Source of the DNA: Micromonospora matsumotoense
Lineage (GTDB): Bacteria > Actinomycetota > Actinomycetes > Mycobacteriales > Micromonosporaceae
DNA: 64,000 nucleotides
Assembly: GCF_900091525.1 (NCBI RefSeq)
Contig: NZ_FMCU01000021.1
Coordinates: forward strand, 39,434-103,433
Direction: 5' to 3'
The number at the start of each line of letters is the position of its first letter. The first letter of the stretch is position 1. Below, piece by piece: positions 25,180 through 33,699 of the stretch. The notes beneath the pieces are model-generated. The model made no database searches. It was not told where the DNA came from and saw nothing but the letters and a program-made list of their open reading frames with translations. Both the position numbers and the translations under genes were made by a program.

Positions 25180-26724
25180 TCAGCGCTGCCGCGTCAACAG
25201 CCCCGGCCGGTACGGCAGCAGGCCGTAGTCGACGCCGCTGGAGCTGGGGGAACGGCCCTGGTAGAGCAGTTGCAGGTTGCACGGGTCGATGGTCATGGTC
25301 TGGTCGGCGCTGGTCCGCAGCAGCTCGCCGTGGCTGATGTCGTTGGTCCAGGTCGCGCCGCTGTTGGCCTTGCCCGCAAACGGGTTGTTGTAGGTCGTCG
25401 CGTTCGGCGTCCAGGTGCCGCTCAGGCTGGTCGCCGTGAACGAGCGGAAGTAGCGCTCCCAGGAGCTGGTCCTGGCCTCGACGATCATCAGGTACTGGTT
25501 CTGGCCCTGCACCTTGTAGACCTGCGGCGCCTCGAACAGGTTCTCCGAGGTGTCGCTCATGATGGTCGTGTAGCTGGAGCCGAAGTTGCCGGGGAAGTTC
25601 CCGATCGGCATGCTGGCCCGGTAGATCTTGCCGTTGTCGCCGGCGAAGAACAGGTACATGTTCTGGCCGTCACCGATCACCGTCTGGTCGATCGGGCCGG
25701 TGCCCGAGCCGGTGATGCTCCCGGTGAACATGGCCTGCGCCGCCGACCACCCGTTCGGGTTCGTCGGGTCGTTCGACGTCCGGTAGAAGAAGGCGGCGCC
25801 CGCACCCCACTGGTACGTCAACACCCAGATGTTCTTCGGCGCGAAGTAGAACAACGACGGCGCGACAGTGCCGGAGTTCATCCCGTTCTGCGACGCCGAC
25901 GCCATCTCCGACCAGTTCGTGAAGAGGCCGAAGTTCATCGAGCCCCAGGTATTGCCGAAGTCGTGCGTCGTGGCGTAGACGAGCTGCTTGCCGTTGTACG
26001 GCGCGACGGTGAAGTCCTTCAGCGACACCCACCCCGACTTCGGGTTGGCCAACGGACCCGTCGACGACCACCGGTACGACGACGGCAACGTGCAGTTGCC
26101 ACCCGGCGGCGGGGTCGTCGTGGGCGGCGGGGTGGTGGTGCCACCGACCCGGACGAGCTGCCACTGCTGGTTGGTGCCGTTCCAGTCGGCGTACTGGACG
26201 ATGTTGGCCCCGTCGGTGGTGGCCGCGCCCTGCACCTCGATGGCCTTGCCGCTGTTGCGGTTGATCAGCTGAATGTAGCCGTCGATGTCCTGGATGCTGA
26301 ACTGCTGGTTGGTGCCGTTGTTGTCAGTCCACTGCACGATCGCCCCGCCGTCGGCGGTCGACTTGCCGGAGACGTCGAGGACCTTGCCGGACAGCCTCGA
26401 CTTCAGCCGGTAGTAGCCGCCGCCGGAGTCGACGAACTGCCACTGCTGCTGGCTGCCGTCGTTGCGGGTCCACTGGGTGATCCGGGCCCCGTCGGTGGTG
26501 GCCAGGTTGTACACGTCGAGGGCCTTGCCGCTGTTGCGGTTGACCAGCACGTACGAGGCGCCGGTGTCGATCGTGGCGGCGGCGGCCTCGGTCGTGCTGG
26601 TCGCGACGACGATCCCGCCGCTCAGGGCGGTCAGGATCGCGGTGGCCGCCGGTAGCAACCATCGCCGACGCCGCAGGCCGGCACGGCGCGATGCCGGACC
26701 GGATTGGTCAGCCTGGAGATGCAT
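25180..26724 (-). CDS. Secreted alpha-L-arabinofuranosidase, ricin-type lectin plus GH62
   Basis: A 514-residue exported enzyme that should release arabinose side chains from arabinoxylan or arabinan. A long signal peptide (R-R-R-R-W-L-L-P then A-A-A) ends near residue 50. A ricin B-type trefoil (about 52-180) has three Q-Q-W/Q-Q-F repeats. A P-P-P-T-T-T-P-P-P linker precedes the five-bladed GH62 domain (about 200-514) with L-K-D-F-T-V (candidate base Asp) and N-L-F-E-A-P (candidate acid Glu). ATG 26724 is chosen over the upstream 26868 because AAGGAG lies 8 bases before it and it begins the signal peptide. Confidence 0.92.
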   Translation of the reverse strand: MHLQADQSGPASRRAGLRRRRWLLPAATAILTALSGGIVVATSTTEAAAATIDTGASYVLVNRNSGKALDVYNLATTDGARITQWTRNDGSQQQWQFVDSGGGYYRLKSRLSGKVLDVSGKSTADGGAIVQWTDNNGTNQQFSIQDIDGYIQLINRNSGKAIEVQGAATTDGANIVQYADWNGTNQQWQLVRVGGTTTPPPTTTPPPGGNCTLPSSYRWSSTGPLANPKSGWVSLKDFTVAPYNGKQLVYATTHDFGNTWGSMNFGLFTNWSEMASASQNGMNSGTVAPSLFYFAPKNIWVLTYQWGAGAAFFYRTSNDPTNPNGWSAAQAMFTGSITGSGTGPIDQTVIGDGQNMYLFFAGDNGKIYRASMPIGNFPGNFGSSYTTIMSDTSENLFEAPQVYKVQGQNQYLMIVEARTSSWERYFRSFTATSLSGTWTPNATTYNNPFAGKANSGATWTNDISHGELLRTSADQTMTIDPCNLQLLYQGRSPSSSGVDYGLLPYRPGLLTRQR

Positions 26725-27254
26725 GGAGGGTGCTCCTTCATGAGGACGGGTGGAGCTTCGGGGTCCCTGCGCGGTGGCCTGCGGTGACACGGTCGCCGAG
26801 GCCGGGGTGGTGTGGTCGACCCGCGCTCGTCGGGCACTCCTTCGTCGAGACAGGAACCGACCGGGCAATGTGAACGCTCACATCGACAGGTATTCGACGA
26901 TTACTGCGTGGGCGGGCAGGTGGGGACGAATGAGCCGGCCGGGACCCATTCAGATCCGGCGATGTTACCAGAACATTTCGGGCGACTCAAGGACCGCTCA
27001 GCAGGCCTGCCCACGCCGGCCACCACCCCGCTGACCGGCGCAACCAGGGTGATCTCGAGCGGAATGTTAACGTTCACGCATGTGCTGCGGACGGCCACCG
27101 ACCTCGGCCCCCGACCACGGGCCCCGCCATCCGGGAGGAGACCCCGATCCCTTCCGATCCGATGGGTGATGTGTCATCTTCGATGGATGTGGGTCGGTGG
27201 CCGCGCGGGCGGACGAGGGCTCGTCCGGGCACGCAGGCACGGGGCGGAAGCACT
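26725..27254. promoter_or_regulatory. Divergent region between GH62 and two-component genes
   Basis: This region holds two related imperfect palindromes: GTGAACGCTCAC at 26870-26881 (inside TGTGA-N4-TCACA) and GTTAACGTTCAC at 27066-27077. They match at 10 of 12 positions and have the CG-centred look of LacI-family operators. No gene is supported here. Confidence 0.5.
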
Positions 27255-28583
27255 GTGTCGTTGACCGGCGGGGTGCAGCGGTCCACCGGCGCCCGACCCC
27301 GCACGGGGCTTGCCGTCGGTCTGCTGGCCGTCGCCCTGCTGGCACTGGTCGGGGGCCTCGCGTACGCCGCCCTGCTGCACGTCCAGGGGGCGAAGATCCG
27401 CCATGAGCTGGACTGGGCGATGGTGCACGGCCGCCCGGCCGACCCGTCCGGCTGCACCTGGATCTTCGGGGGCGCGAGCGACACCGGGCACGCCGGTGCG
27501 CCGCCGGCCGGTTTCCCGCAGCACGCGGCCATCCATGCCGTGGCCCGCACCGGCCGCCCGCAGGTCGACCAGGTGGCCCGCAACGGCACCGTCTACCACG
27601 TCCGCACGCAGCTGCGCGGCGACGAGGTGGTCCAGGTGGTCTTCGACGCCCGTTTCCAGCTCGCCGAGCGGCAATACCTGCTCTGGGGGGTGTCGGCTGC
27701 CGCGGTGGCGGTCCTGGTCGCGGCCACCGCGACCGACCTTCGGCTGCGTCGGCGGTCGGTGCAGCCGCTGACCGAGGCGCTCGACCGGCAACGTCGCTTC
27801 GTCGCCGACGCCAGCCACGAACTGCGCGCCCCGATCACCCGGGTGCACACGGCGGCGCAGTTGCTGGCGCAGCGGTCGACCTGCACCGACACCGCAGCCG
27901 ACCGGCAGGACCTGGACCGGCTGCTGCGCACCACCCGGCTGCTCGGGGAGATCGTCGACGAGCTGCTCCTGTCGGCCCGGCTGGCCGACCCGTCGGCGGT
28001 GACCCGGCCGTCGGCTCCGGTCGACCTGGCCGCGCTCGTCGTCGACGCGGTCGAGGCCGACGCGCCGCGCGCCGCCGCACACGGCGTGACGCTCACCGTT
28101 GCCGGCGCGGACGCCCCGGTCCCGGTCCACGGCGTCGGGCCCGCGCTGCGCCGGGTGGTGACGGAGCTGCTGACGAACGCCCTGCACCACACCCCGGCCG
28201 GTGGTCGGGTCGAGGTGCGGTTGCGTCCGGCGTCCGCGGGCCACGTCGAGCTGGTGGTCAGCGACTCGGGCCGGGGGCTCGACCCCCGGCACACCGAACG
28301 GATCTTCGACCGGTTCCACCGGGGTCCCGGGGCCGGGGACCGCCGGGTCGGGCTCGGGCTGGCCCTGATCCGCGAGGTGGTCACCGCGCACGGCGGCACG
28401 ATCAGCGCCGCCGGCCGGCCGGGGACGGGAGCCACCTTCACCGTACGGCTGCCGGTGCGCGGCGGGGGGCGGGCCGGGTCGCCGCCACCGGACGTCGACC
28501 CCGGCGCGGCCCGGTGGCCCTTCTGCTGGTGGGGGGCCCACCGCGACCGGTCGGCGCAGGAACACGAGTGGAGCAGATTCTGA
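27255..28583 (+). CDS. Membrane sensor histidine kinase
   Basis: A 442-residue kinase with two membrane spans (about 17-40 and 140-160) framing an extracellular sensor of about 100 residues. A HisKA dimerisation helix with D-A-S-H-E-L-R-A-P-I gives the phosphoacceptor His. The HATPase domain has the N box (L-L-T-N-A-L-H-H), G1 D-S-G-R-G-L and G2 G-L-G-L-A-L-I. GTG 27255 is chosen; the frame extends upstream to 27162 but that part looks non-membrane and spurious. The kinase gene precedes its regulator, the reverse of the common order. Confidence 0.88.
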   Translation: MSLTGGVQRSTGARPRTGLAVGLLAVALLALVGGLAYAALLHVQGAKIRHELDWAMVHGRPADPSGCTWIFGGASDTGHAGAPPAGFPQHAAIHAVARTGRPQVDQVARNGTVYHVRTQLRGDEVVQVVFDARFQLAERQYLLWGVSAAAVAVLVAATATDLRLRRRSVQPLTEALDRQRRFVADASHELRAPITRVHTAAQLLAQRSTCTDTAADRQDLDRLLRTTRLLGEIVDELLLSARLADPSAVTRPSAPVDLAALVVDAVEADAPRAAAHGVTLTVAGADAPVPVHGVGPALRRVVTELLTNALHHTPAGGRVEVRLRPASAGHVELVVSDSGRGLDPRHTERIFDRFHRGPGAGDRRVGLGLALIREVVTAHGGTISAAGRPGTGATFTVRLPVRGGGRAGSPPPDVDPGAARWPFCWWGAHRDRSAQEHEWSRF

Positions 28584-28638
28584 CCGGCGAAATATTCCAC
28601 CGGTCAACCTTCGCCCGATTGGGTGCGACCATGAACGG

Positions 28639-29319
28639 ATGACCGACCCGCCGGCCCCGGCGCACGGCCCGCTGCTGCTCGTCGAGGACGACGCGGAACT
28701 CGCCGACATGCTGGTCGAGCTGTTCCGTCAGGCGGGGTACCGGATCGATCTGGCCCGGGACGGCCAACGGGGCCTGCACCTGGCCCTGCGCGGTCCGTAC
28801 CAGGTGATCATGTTGGACCGTCGGCTGCCGGCGATCGACGGCGTCGACCTGCTCATCCGGCTGCGGCGCTGCGCGGTCGCCGCCCGGGTGCTCATGCTCA
28901 GCGCCCTGGCCGATCCCGACGAGCGCATCCGGGGCCTGGACGCGGGCGCCGACGACTACCTGCCGAAGCCGTTCGAGGTTCCGGAACTGATGGCCCGGGT
29001 CCGGGCGCTGACCCGCCGCCGCTACGACGGGGCCGAGCTGATCCCGATCGGGGCCGGGCAGCTCGACCTGGCCCAGCGGGGGGTACGGCTGCCCGACGGC
29101 CGGGAGGTGACACTCAGCGGGCGGGAGTTCGAGCTGATCCGGCTGCTCGCCACCCAGCCCCGGATGGTGCACAGCCGCAGCCAGCTACGCGGGCGGGTCT
29201 TCGGTGCCGACCGGACCGAGGCGGTGGTCGACACGTACGTGCACTACCTGCGGCGCAAGCTCGGCGACCGGGTGGTCCGCACGGTGCACGGACTCGGCTA
29301 CCAGATCGGCGCGCTGTGA
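28639..29319 (+). CDS. OmpR-family response regulator
   Basis: A 226-residue two-domain regulator. The receiver has the acidic pair E-D-D, the phosphorylation site in M-L-D-R-R-L-P, a Ser in the M-L-S-A switch position and K-P-F. The C-terminal winged helix (about 130-225) includes L-S-G-R-E-F-E-L-I-R-L-L and Y-V-H-Y-L-R-R-K-L. It is 55 bases after the kinase stop and should be its partner. No target is evident. Confidence 0.93.
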   Translation: MTDPPAPAHGPLLLVEDDAELADMLVELFRQAGYRIDLARDGQRGLHLALRGPYQVIMLDRRLPAIDGVDLLIRLRRCAVAARVLMLSALADPDERIRGLDAGADDYLPKPFEVPELMARVRALTRRRYDGAELIPIGAGQLDLAQRGVRLPDGREVTLSGREFELIRLLATQPRMVHSRSQLRGRVFGADRTEAVVDTYVHYLRRKLGDRVVRTVHGLGYQIGAL

Positions 29320-29320
29320 G

Positions 29321-29358
29321 CCGGCGGCCCGGGACCGGGCGGGGTCCCGGACCGCCGG
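29321..29358. terminator. Bidirectional hairpin terminator
   Basis: A 16-bp stem with one mismatch (29321-29336 with 29343-29358) separates the response regulator from the converging enoyl-CoA hydratase gene. Confidence 0.8.
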
Positions 29359-29363
29359 GCGGC

Positions 29364-30128
29364 TCAGCGACCCGCGAACCGGGCCGGGCGCTTGTCCAGG
29401 AAGGCGGCCATGCCCTCCCGCTGGTCCTCGGTGGCGAACAGGGCGTGGAAGGCCCGCCGCTCGAACAGCACCCCGGCGCGCACGCCGACCTCCTCGGCCT
29501 GCCGGACCGCCTCCCGGGCCAGCAGCGTCGCCAGCTTCGGGTGCCCGGCGACCACCGCCGCCGCGGCCTGGGCCTCCGCCAGCAGCCGCTGCGTCGGCAC
29601 CACCCGCGACACCAGGCCGTACCGCTCCGCCTCCGCCGCGTCGAGCTGCCGCCCGGTGAGCACCAGGTCCATCGCCCGGGCCGCGCCGACCAGCCGGGTC
29701 AACCGCTGGGTGCCGCCGATGCCGGGCATCACCCCCAGCCGCAGCTCCGGCTGCCCGAACCGGGCGTTCTCCGCCGCGAAGATCAGGTCGCACATCATCG
29801 CCAGCTCACACCCGCCGCCGAGGGCGTAGCCGGCCACCGCCGCGATCTTCGGGGTACGCAGCGCGGCGAACGCGTCCCAGCCCGCGAAGTGGTCCTCCAG
29901 CGCCACGTCCAGGAAGGACTTGCCCGCCATCTCCCGGATGTCGGCGCCGGCCGCGAAGACCTGCTCCGACCCGGTGATCACGAAACAGCCGACGCCCGGA
30001 TCGCGGTCCAGCGGTTGCAGCGCCTCGACCAGTTCCGTCAGCAGCGCCGTGTCCAGCGCGTTGCGCACCTCGGGCCGGCACAACCGGACCGTGACCACCC
30101 GGTCGTCCTTCTCCACGGTGATCCTCAT
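29364..30128 (-). CDS. Enoyl-CoA hydratase/isomerase family protein
   Basis: A 254-residue crotonase-fold enzyme. The CoA oxyanion-hole segments are A-A-G-A-D-I-R-E-M and G-Y-A-L-G-G-G-C-E-L, and both catalytic Glu positions of classical hydratases appear filled (G-G-C-E-L and F-G-Q-P-E). ATG 30128 has GGAGG 6 bases upstream. It is the last of three genes read from 33131, suggesting it processes an acyl-CoA or acyl-linked product of that operon, although it would also serve in ordinary beta-oxidation. Confidence 0.9.
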   Translation of the reverse strand: MRITVEKDDRVVTVRLCRPEVRNALDTALLTELVEALQPLDRDPGVGCFVITGSEQVFAAGADIREMAGKSFLDVALEDHFAGWDAFAALRTPKIAAVAGYALGGGCELAMMCDLIFAAENARFGQPELRLGVMPGIGGTQRLTRLVGAARAMDLVLTGRQLDAAEAERYGLVSRVVPTQRLLAEAQAAAAVVAGHPKLATLLAREAVRQAEEVGVRAGVLFERRAFHALFATEDQREGMAAFLDKRPARFAGR

Positions 30129-30144
30129 CGTCGCCTCCATGTCG

Positions 30145-31491
30145 TCAGGAATCCCAGATGGCGCCGTACGCGGGCACCCCGCGTTCCTCCATGCCCCGCA
30201 CCACCTGCCAGGTGAGCGGGCGGTTCGAGATGCAGATGACCGCCTCCGCGTCGAACTCGCGGTACGCCTGCCAGGCCAGCCGCAGCATGTCGGGCTTGCC
30301 GTCGCGGGCGGTGTCCCACAGCAACGCGTCGGGCTGGTGGGCGAGGATCTCGTCGACCAGGTCGGCACCGAAGGTCTCCCGGTGCCGGCGGGCCACCCAG
30401 ACCAGGCGGGCCGGCACCTGTTCGGCCAGCAGGTGCGGCAGCACCGGGCCGATCCCGCTGCCGGTCGCCACGTACACCACCCGTCGGAACAGGGTCTCGA
30501 TGTTGGCCACCCCGGCGGTGCTGATCCCCTTCACCCAGACCCGCTCCGGCGCGTCGTCGATGAACCGCCCGGTCCAGTCGCCCGCCCGGGAGACGGTCAG
30601 CCGGAATCCGCTGCGGCCCGGCGTCGGCACGTTGGCGAAGGAGTGCCATTCCCACAGTGGGCTGCGGCTCACCGCGGTGGACGAGCCGGGGAACGGGGTC
30701 ACCCCGTGGTCGAAGTGGACCAGCGCCACGTGCGCGGAGGGGCGTTCGACCACGACCGGCACCCGGCGCAGCCGCAACCAGGGCAGGACGATGCTGGTGG
30801 TCAGCACCGCGAGCACCCCGCCCTGCGGGGAGGCGGCCAGCGCGGCCGGCCCGCCGGCCAGGAAGCCGGCCTGCACCCAGAGCAGCAGCAGGACCGCCCA
30901 ACCGCCGAGCCGGTGGGTGCGTTCGAACAGGTCGTGCCGGCGGGCCCGCACCGGTGGCAGCGCGGTGCCGACGACCGCCAGCAGCAGGACGGCGACGGCG
31001 TACCCGGTGACCAGCGCCCCGGCGGGTCCGTCGCCGACGGTCAGTGCGCCGAGTTGCGCCAGGAACCAGGCGGTCCCGGCCAGTGCCGCGCCGACGTGCA
31101 ACCCACCGAAGTGGTAGACCTTGCCCAGCGTCGCGCGGACCCGTAGCGGCCAGTGGGTGGGCGCCCGGGTGGCCAGCCAGAAGAGCAGGTTGACCACGTA
31201 CTGCTGGCGCACCAGCACCGCCAGCGCCACGTTCGCCAGTGCGGCGGAGCCCAGCGCGTCGGGCGCGTCGGGGCCACTCCACCAGCCGGCGGTCAGCCCG
31301 TACGCCAGCAACGCGAGGTTGGTCGCGCCGACCGCCGCGACCAAGCGGTGGTGGTGCATGAACCGGGGATGGGCCATGATCCGGCGCAGCGCCGAGACCG
31401 GCGGTGGCGGCACGTCGCCGATCGCGGTCGCCGCCACGGTACGCGGGTCCGCGGGCGGGGCCGGCTGCGATCGGAGGGGGGTGGTGGTCAC
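30145..31491 (-). CDS. Integral membrane protein with ferredoxin-NADP reductase-like C-terminal domain
   Basis: A 448-residue protein. Residues about 40-260 contain five or six hydrophobic helices with several histidines (H-H-H, H-W, H-F-G-G-L-H, R-T-H-R) that could ligate haem. The C-terminal about 180 residues resemble an FNR-type module with a nucleotide-binding G-S-G-I-G-P-V-L and a final S-N-R-P-L-T-W-Q-V. GTG 31491 overlaps the adenylation-gene stop (GTGA). It may move electrons from NAD(P)H across or within the membrane for the adenylated product. Its closest analogues may be the fused parts of fungal NRPS-like enzymes; that is recollection, not a search. Confidence 0.7.
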   Translation of the reverse strand: MTTTPLRSQPAPPADPRTVAATAIGDVPPPPVSALRRIMAHPRFMHHHRLVAAVGATNLALLAYGLTAGWWSGPDAPDALGSAALANVALAVLVRQQYVVNLLFWLATRAPTHWPLRVRATLGKVYHFGGLHVGAALAGTAWFLAQLGALTVGDGPAGALVTGYAVAVLLLAVVGTALPPVRARRHDLFERTHRLGGWAVLLLLWVQAGFLAGGPAALAASPQGGVLAVLTTSIVLPWLRLRRVPVVVERPSAHVALVHFDHGVTPFPGSSTAVSRSPLWEWHSFANVPTPGRSGFRLTVSRAGDWTGRFIDDAPERVWVKGISTAGVANIETLFRRVVYVATGSGIGPVLPHLLAEQVPARLVWVARRHRETFGADLVDEILAHQPDALLWDTARDGKPDMLRLAWQAYREFDAEAVICISNRPLTWQVVRGMEERGVPAYGAIWDS

Positions 31492-33131
31492 GCCGCCGCC
31501 TCCTCGATGTGCGCCCACTGCCACCGCAGGTCGAGGGCGGTCCGGCGCAGCGCGTCCCGGTCGACCTTGCCCCGTCCGGTCATCGGCAGCTCCGCCAGCG
31601 GGTGCACGGCCGCCGGCACGCAGTAGTAGGGCAGCGCGGCGGCCACCGTGTCCCGGCACCGCTGCGGGTCCAACTCCGCCGGGGCGACGAAGGAGACCAG
31701 GTCCCGGTCGGTCAGCCGGAGCGTGACCGCCAGCCGGCAACCGGGCACCGTCTCCAGCACGGTGGAGACCGCGTCCAGCTCGACCCGGAAGCCCCGGACC
31801 TTCACCTGGTCATCGGTGCGGCCCAGGTGTTCCAGTTCCCCGTCGGCACGCCAGCGGCCCCGGTCTCGGGTGCGGAACATCAGCCGGCCGCCACCCAGGA
31901 ACGGGTCCGGGGCGTACCGCTCGGCGTTGAGCGCGGCGTTGTCCAGGTAGCCGGCGGAGACGCAGCCGCCGCCGGCCCACATCTCGCCGACCTCGCCGAT
32001 GCGGCAGGGCCGACCGTCGGCGTCGAGGACGTAGACGGTGTTGTTCGGCGTCGGCCGGCCGATGGTGAGCGCCCCGCCGGGCCGGTGCCGGTGCATGGTG
32101 TTGACGATGGTGGTCTCGGTCGGCCCGCAGCAGTTGTAGAAGACCCGGCCGGCGGCCCACCGGTCGGCCAGCGGGCGCGGGCAGGGCTCCCCCGCCACGG
32201 CGACCACCCGTACCCGGTCGCACCGGTCCAGGTCGATCCGGCCGAGCACCGACGGGGTGGCGATCACCACGTCGGCGCGGGCGGCGGTGGCGGTGAGGTC
32301 CCGGTCGCGCACGAGCAGGGTGCCACCGTTGGCGAGGCAGCCCAGGATCTCCCAGGCCGCCATGTCGAAGGCGACGTTGAGCAGCTGGGCGACCCGCCGG
32401 CCCGGCCGTATCCCCAGGTTGCCCGGGGCGGTGAGCAGGATGTTGGCCACGTTGCCGTGGGTGACGGTGACGCCGTTCGGGGTGCCCGTGGTGCCGGAGG
32501 TGAACAGCACGTAGCAGCCGTCGTCGGCGCGTACCGGCCGGTCCGGGACGGGGGCGGTCAGGTGCCGTCCCGGTGGCAGCGGCTCGGCCATCACCTCGTC
32601 GACCGCGAGCCGGGCCACCCCGGGCAGCGCCGGCACCGCGTCCAGGGTGGCCGAGGTGGTCAGCACCACCCGGCACCGGGCGGCCGAGGCGACCTGCCGC
32701 AACTGCGCGGTGGGCGCGACCCGGACGTCCTGCGGGACGTAGGCCGCCCCCGCCTTCAGCGTCGCCAGGATCCCCACCAGCATCGGGATGGACCGGCTGG
32801 CGAAGACGCCCACGGTGTCCCCGGTCCGTACGCCGAGGGCGGCGAGCCGGGCGGCGAGCCGGTTGGCCTGGCGGTCCAGCTCGCGGTAGCCGATCCGTAC
32901 CCCGAGGTGCTCGGCCGCGACGGCGTCCGGGGTGGTGGCGGCCCAGTGCGCGAACGCCTGGTGGATGCGCAGGTCCGGCGCGGGTGTCAGCGGGCCCTGG
33001 CCGAACCGGTGGAAGAGCCGGCGTTCGCGTGGTGGGAGCTGGTCCAGCAGGGGTCCCCGCCAGCCGTCCGGCGCGGTGGGGAGGGTGCGCGTCGCCGGGT
33101 CGTCGATCGTGCGGGGCTGTCGTACGGACAT
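31488..33131 (-). CDS. Stand-alone adenylation (AMP-binding) enzyme, NRPS-like
   Basis: A 547-residue ANL-superfamily enzyme that would activate a carboxylic or amino acid as acyl-AMP. Core motifs are present: A3 T-S-G-T-T-G-T-P-N-G, A5 N-C-C-G-P-T-E, A7-like R-T-R-D-R-G, A8 G-R-T-D-D-Q-V-K-V-R-G and A10 with the catalytic Lys in G-R-G-K-V-D-R. The A7 Asp and A10 Lys make it look active. No carrier domain is fused. ATG 33131 follows AGGAG. It overlaps the membrane reductase gene by GTGA, so the two proteins are made together. Confidence 0.85.
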   Translation of the reverse strand: MSVRQPRTIDDPATRTLPTAPDGWRGPLLDQLPPRERRLFHRFGQGPLTPAPDLRIHQAFAHWAATTPDAVAAEHLGVRIGYRELDRQANRLAARLAALGVRTGDTVGVFASRSIPMLVGILATLKAGAAYVPQDVRVAPTAQLRQVASAARCRVVLTTSATLDAVPALPGVARLAVDEVMAEPLPPGRHLTAPVPDRPVRADDGCYVLFTSGTTGTPNGVTVTHGNVANILLTAPGNLGIRPGRRVAQLLNVAFDMAAWEILGCLANGGTLLVRDRDLTATAARADVVIATPSVLGRIDLDRCDRVRVVAVAGEPCPRPLADRWAAGRVFYNCCGPTETTIVNTMHRHRPGGALTIGRPTPNNTVYVLDADGRPCRIGEVGEMWAGGGCVSAGYLDNAALNAERYAPDPFLGGGRLMFRTRDRGRWRADGELEHLGRTDDQVKVRGFRVELDAVSTVLETVPGCRLAVTLRLTDRDLVSFVAPAELDPQRCRDTVAAALPYYCVPAAVHPLAELPMTGRGKVDRDALRRTALDLRWQWAHIEEAAA

Positions 33132-33699
33132 GGGCTGCTCCTGTTCTGACCAGCCGCCCTGCGCGGCGATCAGGATCGATGTTCGCCAATGCAGATGGGA
33201 AATCTCTTAGATCCGGGGCGCGGCACGACCGCTGCGGCCGGGGCGGCCCGGCGGCGGAGGGGGCGTGGGGCGGCGCGCGCACCGGCGCGTACCAGAAAAA
33301 TACGGGCATCGATGTTAGGTTCTTTCCGGCACCGCACGGTCGACGCCCCCGCGCCGCGTCCTCGCGATCGCGCCTGCCGGCGAGGGCCGCCCGGCCGACC
33401 CCTCGGCCCGCTGACGGCTGCCGCGAGCCCATTGGTAGGACGTCTGTCCGCCACCCGACCCGGGGAGTCGGGCACACCGCCGGGATATCCCGCACTCGGG
33501 ATCGACATCCCAGGCATTGACGCTGGACATTGAAAACTCTAACGTCTGATGTCTTGCCACAACGCAGGCGCAGCGCCACCACCCCGCTGTGGACGGTCAC
33601 CGTCTGATCCGCGCAGCCCCTCCGACGCGGGAGCCGCCACGATCCCCACGGGTTGCGGCGACCCGCTCCGGACACTCCCTGAGGAACGGAGCGAACACG
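33132..33699. promoter_or_regulatory. Divergent control region of adenylation operon and deoxysugar ABC operon
   Basis: This 568-base spacer has no supported gene. It contains GCATC-GATGT at 33306-33315 and the promoter/operator at 33517-33552. The interior is GC-rich and shows no long coding frame with a start and ribosome binding site. Confidence 0.55.
33517..33552 (+). promoter_or_regulatory. Promoter with overlapping GntR-type operator
   Basis: TTGACG (33517-33522), 17 bases and TAACGT (33540-33545) form a promoter for the binding-protein operon. An inverted repeat ACGTC-T-GATGT (33542-33552) covers the -10 and start point. It nearly matches ACATC-G-GATGT at 40424-40434 beside the GntR gene, so the same repressor probably binds both. 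Confidence 0.65.
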
